A DNA stretch of 64,000 nt from Chryseobacterium cucumeris (GTDB lineage: Bacteria; Bacteroidota; Bacteroidia; Flavobacteriales; Weeksellaceae), in assembly GCF_016775705.1 (NCBI RefSeq), contig NZ_CP068760.1:3968001-4032000 (forward strand), in the 5' to 3' direction. Under the pieces are notes generated by a model, which made no database searches, was not told where the DNA came from, and worked only from the letters and a program-made list of their open reading frames with translations. Every line of letters begins with the position of its first letter. The first letter of the stretch is position 1. Of this stretch, positions 34,499 to 42,588 are shown piece after piece. Both the position numbers and the translations under genes were made by a program.

Positions 34499-35437
34499 TT
34501 ATCCTGAAAATTCATCAAGCATGTTTCTGGTAGGAACAAAGAAAAGTGTTCCGGTAACTGCTGTGCTGAAATCTAAAATTCTGTCATAATTTCCCGGAGG
34601 ATCACCGATAAACATATTGGTCAACATCTTTTTTGTTGTTGTAAATGTACTTGAATAGGCAATAAAATAAGTTCCGAACTCATTGGTAGAGGGATTTCCG
34701 AAAGGCATATTATCTCTGACTATTTTCAATTCTTCACCGTTTTCGCCCTCGATATTGGCTAAAGCAATATGTGAATTTGAAGGCTTTACCGCATCAGACA
34801 TTTCAATATCATTCTCTTTTGATCTTCCGATTACTTTTTCCTGCTCTTCCGTGGATAAGCCTTTCCATGCATCCATATTGTGAAGGTATTTCTGAACAAA
34901 AAGATAGCTTCCTCCTTTATACTGAAGGTCTTCATCTCCTATCTTTCCAAAATAATCACGGTCATCGCCATGCGGATTTTCCGTTCCGTCTACAAAACCA
35001 AGAATGGAGCGTGCATCCCAGTATTTGAATCCATGAACCTCCAGAATACTTTCGGCCACTGAGCTTAATAACCGGGAGATCTCGACAGCCATATCAAAAA
35101 TCAGGCTTTTATTATCTGCTCTCAGATGAAAATGAAGGTCTCCGGGAGTAGAAACAGCCGTATGTTTCGTTCCTTTTATTTCTTCAAAATTGACTAATTC
35201 TTTTGGCGGCGGCGTTGGAAGTTCCAGTTTTTTCCATGCTTCTGCACCAATTCCCATGACACAGCTTGCCCTGCTGTCCGGGAAACGGTTAAACACTGAA
35301 TTATTAAGATTTAAAACCAAAGCACATAGTTCCTGAAAAACTTCTTTCAGCTCAGGGCTGTCATTAAGTTTCCAGACCATGAAAATCGTATTGCTATTGG
35401 GATAATCTGTTACATTCTGTGATTCTATCGTATTCAT
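34499..35437 (-). CDS. Dyp-type haem peroxidase
   Basis: 312 residues. The family motif GFVDGTENP (GxxDG) is at about residues 149-157, and the downstream His in SNSHIALAN is the likely proximal haem ligand. No signal peptide is seen, so it is cytoplasmic or exported as cargo. It is 18 bases downstream of the ABC ATPase gene and would be co-transcribed with the exporter. Dyp enzymes oxidise dyes and other large substrates with hydrogen peroxide; the natural substrate here is unknown. Confidence 0.93.
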   Translation of the reverse strand: MNTIESQNVTDYPNSNTIFMVWKLNDSPELKEVFQELCALVLNLNNSVFNRFPDSRASCVMGIGAEAWKKLELPTPPPKELVNFEEIKGTKHTAVSTPGDLHFHLRADNKSLIFDMAVEISRLLSSVAESILEVHGFKYWDARSILGFVDGTENPHGDDRDYFGKIGDEDLQYKGGSYLFVQKYLHNMDAWKGLSTEEQEKVIGRSKENDIEMSDAVKPSNSHIALANIEGENGEELKIVRDNMPFGNPSTNEFGTYFIAYSSTFTTTKKMLTNMFIGDPPGNYDRILDFSTAVTGTLFFVPTRNMLDEFSG

Positions 35438-35455
35438 ACCTGTTTTTTTGTGGTA

Positions 35456-36172
35456 TTAAATATCCGAAACTGAAACCTGATCTGCAAAATATTGTTCCAG
35501 ATCTTTCAAGGTTTCCGGATTGGTCTGAATATCTTTTACCAACACCCCTTTGTTCACAACCACAATTCTGTTGCAAACTTCTGTAGTATGGGAAAGATCA
35601 TGGCTGGAAATAAGAAAAGTAACACCATCCTGTTTTGATAACTCCTTGATCAGGTTTTTAAGCTTGATCTGGGTAGACGGATCGAGGTTGGCAAAAGGTT
35701 CATCAAGAATAATAATCTCAGGATTTCCAATAATAGCTCCTACAATTCCTACTTTTTTCTGATTTCCTTTTGAAAGATCACGGATATATTTTCCTGATTT
35801 CAGGATTTCTCCATTGAAAAAATCGTGGAAAGGCTTAAGGAATTCGTCTACAGAAGCTTTGTTCTGGCCTCTAAGCTCTCCGATAAAGTAAAAATATTCT
35901 TCAGGCGTAAGATAGCCGATGAGAAAAGTATCATCTACGAAGGCTGAAACTTTATTTTTCCAGGCTTCAGATTCGTTAACCTTAATTCCGTCAATGCTTA
36001 CAAATCCTGTCGTAGCCTGAATCAGATCCAGCATGAGGCTGAAAAGCGTTGTTTTTCCTGCTCCGTTGTTTCCCACCAGCCCAAATGTTTCTCCGTTGGG
36101 AATTTCAAGGTGTTCAATATTGAGAACGGTTGCTGTTCCGTATGTTTTGGATAAATTGTGTATGTTGATCAT
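35456..36172 (-). CDS. ABC transporter ATP-binding protein
   Basis: 238-residue ABC ATPase. Walker A GNNGAGKTT (about 34-42), signature DLSKGNQKKVG (about 133-143), Walker B EIIILDEPFANLDP (about 153-166) and the switch His in SSHDLSHT. It belongs to the ABC-2 exporter type, and the permease gene starts three bases upstream (36176). The cargo cannot be read from the sequence. Confidence 0.93.
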   Translation of the reverse strand: MINIHNLSKTYGTATVLNIEHLEIPNGETFGLVGNNGAGKTTLFSLMLDLIQATTGFVSIDGIKVNESEAWKNKVSAFVDDTFLIGYLTPEEYFYFIGELRGQNKASVDEFLKPFHDFFNGEILKSGKYIRDLSKGNQKKVGIVGAIIGNPEIIILDEPFANLDPSTQIKLKNLIKELSKQDGVTFLISSHDLSHTTEVCNRIVVVNKGVLVKDIQTNPETLKDLEQYFADQVSVSDI

Positions 36173-36175
36173 GGT

Positions 36176-37642
36176 TTAACTTATATTTTTAAATGCATCC
36201 AGTGTGCTGTATTTTTCTTTTTTGTAAAGTTTTACAATAATATCAAAGATCTTCTCTCTCAGGAAAAATCCGATAATTCCGATAATTGCAATACTGATTA
36301 CTCCTCCGGTAATTCCCCACAAATATTTTGTTAAGGCAAATACACCCATCGGAAGTAACATTTTAGGAATCAGCAGAAACATGGCGATCATATTGAAGCT
36401 CCCTTTCTGTCCCAATCGTTTTTCTTTTGAATTCAGGTCGATCTGAGTTTTATTGAAAGCTCCGGACCACAAGGTAAATTGAGAATTCACACCGATATTA
36501 TATAAACCTGCTGCAAAAAATGTAACGTAAACTTCCCAGCCAAAATAGGCATAACAAACCGCTATAATCACAGAAACTCCAGTTACAATATTCATCAGCC
36601 ACCATTTTGCTTTCAGATATTCTTTGTAAGGAACGTTTAACGTCATCATCAACGGATAGTATGAACTGTCAAAAGCGGGAACTCTCTGTCCAAAAAGAAA
36701 CTGGAAACCTCCTGTTACAAAAAGTCCCATAAACATCATCATTGCCGGTGTTTTATACATTGAAGAAGTAAACATCAGCAATCCGTAGAACAGAAACATA
36801 AAGCTGCCCAGCAAAATTCCTTTGGGTACTTTATTGCGTCTCAACATTTTAATATCATTATTGATAAATGTCCCGATAACGCCGTATTTATTCAGGAAGG
36901 CAATATTTTCTGTTTTCCCGACCGTCTTCTTCGCTTCAAGCCCCTGATCCAGATAAAACTCCTGACGCAGGTAACGGAAACATATCCACCACAGCATTAC
37001 GAACAAAACAATAGGGATCAGTACAACGTATGGCTTTTCATAGAAACTAAAGAAAACCGATTCAGAATATGATAAAACCGGAACAATATTGTAATATCCC
37101 AACGCTCCTATGCCCAGAAAGCATATTCCGATAATCACCGCCAGGGTCTCTTTACCGTTGAAAAAAATGTTGATAAAATTATTCAGGTACAATAGTGAAA
37201 TCACTCCAATCAGCCACACCATGATTCCCAAAATACTATATCCATTGAATATGGCAATCAGTGAAAAGGTAATAAAGAAAAGAGAACTCAGCCAGCTGAA
37301 TGCTGAAAGAAAAGTTTTGGCCAGCATAAAATTGACCAGCGTATTCTTCCGGATATTCATCGTTAGAAATGGCTTAATGTTCTGTGTGGGGATTTCCTGC
37401 CAGAGATATTTGAGAACAAGATCAATAATCCATGCTACGATCATGAATTTTGAAACCACCTGTAAAGGATTCTGATGCATTTCCTCCTGAATGTAGAAAA
37501 AGGCAATAAATGCTCCGCCCACAAGACATCCGATAAAGTAGAGAATTCCTATGAAACGGAGAATTTTCATGGTCAGATTGATCCCTAAAGATGTACCACG
37601 AAAAAAGCTTTTTATTTCAAGCCTAAGGAACTTTAGAAACAT
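36176..37642 (-). CDS. ABC-2 type permease of the DUF5687 family
   Basis: 488-residue membrane protein with about 12 hydrophobic segments. The start MFLKFLRLEIKSFFR is typical of the Bacteroidota DUF5687 proteins that pair with an ABC ATPase. Here the ATPase gene follows after three bases and a Dyp peroxidase gene after that. The start codon lies eight bases below a perfect inverted repeat (37650-37680), likely an operator. Substrate unknown. Confidence 0.82.
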   Translation of the reverse strand: MFLKFLRLEIKSFFRGTSLGINLTMKILRFIGILYFIGCLVGGAFIAFFYIQEEMHQNPLQVVSKFMIVAWIIDLVLKYLWQEIPTQNIKPFLTMNIRKNTLVNFMLAKTFLSAFSWLSSLFFITFSLIAIFNGYSILGIMVWLIGVISLLYLNNFINIFFNGKETLAVIIGICFLGIGALGYYNIVPVLSYSESVFFSFYEKPYVVLIPIVLFVMLWWICFRYLRQEFYLDQGLEAKKTVGKTENIAFLNKYGVIGTFINNDIKMLRRNKVPKGILLGSFMFLFYGLLMFTSSMYKTPAMMMFMGLFVTGGFQFLFGQRVPAFDSSYYPLMMTLNVPYKEYLKAKWWLMNIVTGVSVIIAVCYAYFGWEVYVTFFAAGLYNIGVNSQFTLWSGAFNKTQIDLNSKEKRLGQKGSFNMIAMFLLIPKMLLPMGVFALTKYLWGITGGVISIAIIGIIGFFLREKIFDIIVKLYKKEKYSTLDAFKNIS

Positions 37643-37649
37643 ATATTAG

Positions 37650-37680
37650 TTTTTTACATTAGTCAATATAATGTAAAAAA
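37650..37680. promoter_or_regulatory. Perfect 12-bp inverted repeat, operator candidate for the ABC operon
   Basis: TTTTTTACATTA (37650-37661) and TAATGTAAAAAA (37669-37680) are exact complements around a 7-base spacer, directly upstream of the permease start at 37642. The TTAC...GTAA pattern is like sites bound by dimeric repressors. It has no T run on the operon side. No regulator gene is adjacent. Confidence 0.55.
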
Positions 37681-37825
37681 TGTTACAGTTTTATTTGTTT
37701 TGTTTTTGTTTATGGCGTACATAAGCCCAACAGGATTAGTTTTCCTTCTGAAAAAAATTTTCACCAACACATTTGGAACATGAATAGCTTTTTACATTCA
37801 TAAAGAGCTGTTTATTTTATAAAAT

Positions 37826-37856
37826 AGAAAGAGTAACCGTTATAGTTACTCTTTCT
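37826..37856 (-). terminator. Terminator of the RHS transcription unit
   Basis: AGAAAGAGTAAC and GTTACTCTTTCT form a 12-bp perfect stem with a 7-base loop, followed on the minus strand by ATTTTATAAAAT. It overlaps the stop of the RHS fragment. Confidence 0.7.
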
Positions 37857-38067
37857 CTGAATATCTTAATTGAGATTTCCTTTTGTAATGTCCATGGATA
37901 TTGCGTGCCAACATGTCTGAAACATTACCACTTCCAAAACCTGAAGTACTGAACGGCCCTGAAATATGGTTCAGCCCGAAGGGATAGTAATTGTTGGTAT
38001 CAATAATTTCAGGAACGCCTGCGCTGCTTTTGGCAAAGGTTACCCTGGCATTTCCAAGATGATCTTT
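37846..38067 (-). pseudogene. RHS-core fragment
   Basis: A minus-strand frame of about 73 codons without a start, beginning KDHLGNARVTF and containing NNYYPFGLNH, aligns with residues around DHLGNVRVSY and NNYYPFGLKH of the intact RHS protein at 38930-42583. It is bounded upstream by an in-frame stop and one of the short repeats, and ends at 37846. It carries no variable tip. It looks like the remnant of a displaced RHS core, as is common behind RHS genes that exchange tips. Confidence 0.75.
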
Positions 38068-38289
38068 TTACCAACACATCTGAAACACCTGGTATGATCT
38101 TCAATATTTTAGACAGCCTATTTTCTCTTTTATTCTGTTCTGGCTATGCACAATATTATCTCAACTTTACATTTTTACTAGTGTTTTTAAAATCAGAGTA
38201 TTGAAAATCAATACTCTAATTTATTACCAACACGTTTGGAACATTACCCTCTATTTTATTACCAAGATATTTGAAGCATTACCAGTAAA

Positions 38290-38952
38290 CTATTTAGCTA
38301 TTTTCTTGGGAAAAAAGTCCTTTAAGTCGATATCATAAATTATGGGATCACATTTTTTTTCAGAACTATTCTTTTTAGGTACCTTTGAAATATTACTTAA
38401 AATATCATCTATATTTTCGTAAACAGCATTTCCTTTTAGATCAATGTGTATAATATTACAACGATTTATATTATCCTGTATTGAAATACTAGACTTATAT
38501 GTATTTATATCATATGGCGGATGAATATAACTATACTTTGTTAGATATTCATAATTGAAATCATGATCGACTATAATCATTGAGGGTACAAACATATAGT
38601 TACCTGTCAAACCTGTATATAAAGTAATATCGTAAACAGCTTTCTTTTTATGATATATACTTTGTCGAAATAGAGTAAGTATACCTTTATTATATTTTTT
38701 AGAAAAGAAGATTAGATTTACAACATCAGCATTTATGTTTTTTTTATCAAAATCAAAATTTTTCCTATTTAAAAGATAAAATATGCTATAGTTATCATCA
38801 TCTAATACCTTTATAATATTTCTTTTTTCTGTGTTTAAATTAATTGAAAATTTCCTACCCTCAATATCTGCCATTTTCATTTGAGAAAATGCATTTATAC
38901 TTATAATCAAAGCTAATAAAATTGTTATTTTATTTAATTGTTTTAACTCCAT
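38290..38952 (-). CDS. Exported protein overlapping the RHS gene, immunity candidate
   Basis: 220 residues, no recognised family. A signal peptide (hydrophobic ITILLALIISINAF, then SQ) predicts a periplasmic protein. The start at 38952 lies 23 bases inside the end of the RHS gene, so the two are translationally coupled. The base composition is clearly more AT-rich than the RHS core, like the toxin tip. Position directly after a variable RHS tip is the usual place of an immunity gene, hence the call. Function is inference. Confidence 0.6.
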   Translation of the reverse strand: MELKQLNKITILLALIISINAFSQMKMADIEGRKFSINLNTEKRNIIKVLDDDNYSIFYLLNRKNFDFDKKNINADVVNLIFFSKKYNKGILTLFRQSIYHKKKAVYDITLYTGLTGNYMFVPSMIIVDHDFNYEYLTKYSYIHPPYDINTYKSSISIQDNINRCNIIHIDLKGNAVYENIDDILSNISKVPKKNSSEKKCDPIIYDIDLKDFFPKKIAK

Positions 38953-41900
38953 ATTTTGTCATTATTATATTAAAATTTTGTTGGGTAACTGCACCATCTC
39001 TATATTTAACCCACCCTTTAAGGTAATTTTCATGAGAAGTTTGATTATAGTTGATAAAATTTTGATAAGGAATAGTACCTTTACCTTTAACAACATAATT
39101 ACTTGAATAATCTCTGTTCACAAAAATATCTCTGGATTTTACAATAGAAGAAATTTCAGTACCAAAAAGATCATCATATCTTACAGACCAACAAGATCCC
39201 ATAATCAGATTTTTGCCTTCTTTAACATATTTAGCAATTCCAATAAAGTTTTCTATACTATTTAGCTTTTCTGAAGACAATTTATTTTTATCTGAAGTAT
39301 ATTGCTGAAGATCACTTCCTAAAATCTTTTCAGTATCAATATTTGTGTAAAAACCACTATCTCCTGTCATAATATATTCACCTGTACTTGAATCGTGAAT
39401 AGCTTCTCCATTTTCATCAAAAACATAACGTTGACTAACCAAGCCATGTGCATTAATATAAATATTATCAGCCTTATTTTTCCCAAGATACGCAGATAGC
39501 TTAGTAAAAGCGTCAGCAAGACTTAGTGCATCAATAATATGCCATCCATTGGCAGCAAAGTCACTATTAACAAAATTACCAAGTCCATTTTTATCTCCTC
39601 TTAAAAAATTAAGAACAATGTTTGTAGCCATACTTCCACCACTTCCTGTCCAATGTGTATCATTATATACTCCTCCAAAGGAATAGTCCTGCTGTCCTGA
39701 AAATGCCATGATGTTTGCACGGCTTCCTTTCCCACCACTGGCATAATAAGATAGCATTCCATTTCCAAAGCCCATAGAGCTGGGGTCTTTTTCCGCCGGC
39801 GACATGGCACGCCTTCCATCCGGGTCTATAAAGCTCATCGGGTTATTAAAAGCATAATTATATGGGGTAAACCTTCTGGAGGTTTCTGCCAATGGATCTA
39901 TAACACCCCATCTTCCGATGTCCGACATATACATTCTGGCCCCGTAATCATTCCAGCCGGTTTCCTTTTGCAGTTCTTTCCCGTTGTACTGGTAGTTGTA
40001 GGCAGGATTTCCAGTTAAAAAGTTATAGCCCTGATGTTTTAACCCAAAGGGGTAATAATTGTTTTCTTCAAGAACTTCTGCGCTGCCAGCTGAGGATCTG
40101 GAGTAGCTTACCCGTACATTTCCCAAATGATCGGTATAGCTGTAAATATACTTATTATTTTCAAAATTATAATAGCCTTCTGCTGTGGGAATAAATTTTA
40201 AAACAAGGGGTCCTGCTACTTTTTTGCTTGTGGTGGTTTCATACTGAAAGCCATCAAGGTATTCAGTAATATCGGATGTAAGTTCTGTGGCAGTTCCCAG
40301 GGGATCAAAAGGAGTATAGTTATACACTTTCTTTACTTTTGTTCCGTCTGCACGGTAGGTATAGATTGTATTTTCATTAATGATGCCTGTACGTGTTTGT
40401 AATCCCTTGTCAAACCTGATATAATCTGGAAGGTTCAGGAAGTTATAATCTATCTGTAATATTCCTTTATCCTTATGGTCTTTCATATTCCCGTTCTCAT
40501 CATAGGAAATGAGGGTTCCTGAAGTGTCCGGGTAGCCGCTGTAGTTGCCGGATATATCAGTCACCGTATTAAGCCTGTTTCCGGTGTAATTATAAGTAAG
40601 GTTATCAATAAGCTGCGCCGTTCCTGACGATGATTTTCCGTTTCTCTGCAGCGAAGTGATATTACCGTTCACATCATAGCCTATGGTCTCATCGAAAAGC
40701 CCGTTTTGGGGTACTGATGCATCCGGTTCGGAATATACTCCTTTTTTTAATCTGTTTAAAGCATCATATTGATAATTATACTGTCTCAGGACCTGATCAG
40801 AGGCTGTTTTCCAGGTTACTTCTGTAATATTGCCGTTATATTTCCCGGTAGAAGCCGTTGTATTCTGGGGATTGAAATACTTCAGCTTATACCCGAACAG
40901 CTTGGTACCCAACGCTGCCGGATCATTTACCTGGGTAAGGGCTCCACGAACATTGTAGGTGTAATCAATACTCTGCAGATTGTTGCCGACTTTTTTGTTC
41001 GAAAGCTGGGACAGCTCATTATAATCATTTTGTGCCAGGATTTCTTCCTGTGGATTGCCATCCACTTTATGTTTGTGGACTTTAAGCCTGTTTTGCGCAT
41101 CATACTCAAAAGTCTGGGTAATCACTCTTTCGGTATCGGAACTTAATCTTTTATGGTATACTTTGGTCTGTTTTATCACTCCGACAAAATCAAGTTCCGT
41201 TTCAGATCTTGTATAACCTCCCAGGTAATTAACAGAGTAGACAGCAATTCCTCTGCTTTTTTTATCATAATATACATAATTTTTCGTCCATCCCGTATCT
41301 TCTATATTCCTGATAAGGCTCAGGGTAGACAGTGTTTTGGTGTTCACGGAAGCAGTAGGACTGTCTGTGATAACCTCCTGCCCGAGTATAGAGGCTGGAA
41401 AAGCCGGATTAAAACTATAGGAAGGGTACGAATCATAATAGTTCACGGCTAATACGGTCATATTTCCCGATGGAAATGCATTCTGGGAATAATACACTTC
41501 TATTCCGTTTGCCGTAAAGGAACCGGTGCTTCTTGCTTCGTTGTTTTCAGCATTTACGGTCAGATTGTTAACCTTATTCTGAAGGCTTTCTCTAGATTCC
41601 GTGCTCGGAAAAAAGCCGGAGTAGACCACTCTTCCCAGTTTATCATATTTGGAAAACATCCAGCCTATGGTTCCAAAAGTATTTTCATAAGTTCTCAGGC
41701 CGGCATCCTGTGTCATGATCACTCTGTCCTGCTGATCGTAGATAAGATATTCCCATCCTTTACCGGGCAGTTTTTTCTCAACGAGTTTTCCCATCCCGTC
41801 ATAACGGTACTGATAGCAAAAGGTATTCAGTGTTGTTTCATTCCACGGAGCTTTTACTGCCAAAGGAGGAATGACAGCTGCCAGCTGGCCGTATTCATTA

Positions 41901-42583
41901 TAAAGGTAATAGGTGTCTGTATCCTGAGTACCGTCATTCTTTCTTACCAAAATTGTTTGTCCATCTCCATTCTGGAATTCAGTTGTTGCGTTGGTATCAG
42001 CGTCAGTAACTATAGTTTTCGTCAGCTGATTGGCAGCGTAAGGAGTGGATACTGTAATTTCCGAATTGGTTCTTCCTTCCAGCCAGCTGGTGGTGACCAA
42101 AAACTTTTTTACTTCACCTGAAAGGTTGGCGCTATATCCGAAAGTAATGGGATGCTGTGACCAGGTATTTCCTAAAGGGGAGATCTGATTGACTCTTCCT
42201 AAAGGGGATTTTTCCAGGTTTTTCTCGCTGAAAATTTTCTCCGAGCCGTACACCGAAGGAGCATTGCTCAGCGGAGAGGCATAAATGGCTCCGTTTTGTG
42301 TTCCTGGCTGAGGAATAGGCAGGTAGTCATTAACCTGTCTTCCGAATTGATCATATTCCAGATAACCCACCACATCTTTTCCTGAGGGGCTCGCTTTTAT
42401 GCTGATCGTTTGTTTCGGGGTTCCCAGACCGTTAAAATACTGAATGGTTTCCGTCTTTTTTATACAGTCTGCATCTAAGCAGGTTTTGGCATATATATAA
42501 TTTTCTGTTGTGGTTGCATTTAATGTCTGCGCATGAAAATAAGCTACAAACAAAAGCATCGCTAATAAAATGATCTTTTTCAT
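38930..42583 (-). CDS. RHS/DUF6443 protein with variable C-terminal tip, possible caspase-fold peptidase
   Basis: 1217 residues. Signal peptide (ending FHAQ), then the N-terminal DUF6443 region (TIQYFNGLGTPKQ, DYLPIPQPGTQNGA), YD-type repeats in the middle and the RHS-associated core ending in RRFTPYNYAFNNPMSFIDPDG (the terminal DPDG near residue 924). The remaining 290 or so residues are a variable tip. It holds IYINAHG with His1046 and LIMGSCWS with Cys1131, each placed after a hydrophobic strand as in clan CD (caspase-like) cysteine peptidases. No known toxin family was recognised. It follows its partner gene by five bases and overlaps the likely immunity gene. Confidence 0.88.
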   Translation of the reverse strand: MKKIILLAMLLFVAYFHAQTLNATTTENYIYAKTCLDADCIKKTETIQYFNGLGTPKQTISIKASPSGKDVVGYLEYDQFGRQVNDYLPIPQPGTQNGAIYASPLSNAPSVYGSEKIFSEKNLEKSPLGRVNQISPLGNTWSQHPITFGYSANLSGEVKKFLVTTSWLEGRTNSEITVSTPYAANQLTKTIVTDADTNATTEFQNGDGQTILVRKNDGTQDTDTYYLYNEYGQLAAVIPPLAVKAPWNETTLNTFCYQYRYDGMGKLVEKKLPGKGWEYLIYDQQDRVIMTQDAGLRTYENTFGTIGWMFSKYDKLGRVVYSGFFPSTESRESLQNKVNNLTVNAENNEARSTGSFTANGIEVYYSQNAFPSGNMTVLAVNYYDSYPSYSFNPAFPASILGQEVITDSPTASVNTKTLSTLSLIRNIEDTGWTKNYVYYDKKSRGIAVYSVNYLGGYTRSETELDFVGVIKQTKVYHKRLSSDTERVITQTFEYDAQNRLKVHKHKVDGNPQEEILAQNDYNELSQLSNKKVGNNLQSIDYTYNVRGALTQVNDPAALGTKLFGYKLKYFNPQNTTASTGKYNGNITEVTWKTASDQVLRQYNYQYDALNRLKKGVYSEPDASVPQNGLFDETIGYDVNGNITSLQRNGKSSSGTAQLIDNLTYNYTGNRLNTVTDISGNYSGYPDTSGTLISYDENGNMKDHKDKGILQIDYNFLNLPDYIRFDKGLQTRTGIINENTIYTYRADGTKVKKVYNYTPFDPLGTATELTSDITEYLDGFQYETTTSKKVAGPLVLKFIPTAEGYYNFENNKYIYSYTDHLGNVRVSYSRSSAGSAEVLEENNYYPFGLKHQGYNFLTGNPAYNYQYNGKELQKETGWNDYGARMYMSDIGRWGVIDPLAETSRRFTPYNYAFNNPMSFIDPDGRRAMSPAEKDPSSMGFGNGMLSYYASGGKGSRANIMAFSGQQDYSFGGVYNDTHWTGSGGSMATNIVLNFLRGDKNGLGNFVNSDFAANGWHIIDALSLADAFTKLSAYLGKNKADNIYINAHGLVSQRYVFDENGEAIHDSSTGEYIMTGDSGFYTNIDTEKILGSDLQQYTSDKNKLSSEKLNSIENFIGIAKYVKEGKNLIMGSCWSVRYDDLFGTEISSIVKSRDIFVNRDYSSNYVVKGKGTIPYQNFINYNQTSHENYLKGWVKYRDGAVTQQNFNIIMTKYGVKTIK

Positions 42584-42588
42584 GGTGG

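Larger units (their letters stand above)
37763..38283. repeat. Five copies of a 19-22 base degenerate repeat
   Basis: Copies at 37763-37781, 37908-37929, 38071-38089, 38227-38248 and 38262-38283 share the plus-strand pattern CCAACAC(A/G)T(T/C)TG(G/A)AACATTACC. Spacing is uneven (about 145, 163, 156 and 35 bases), so it is not a CRISPR array. The copies flank and enter the RHS fragment at 37846-38067. Confidence 0.7.

Noticed and set aside
37763..38283. CRISPR array
   Set aside because: The repeats are degenerate and at uneven spacing, with no cas genes in the window.
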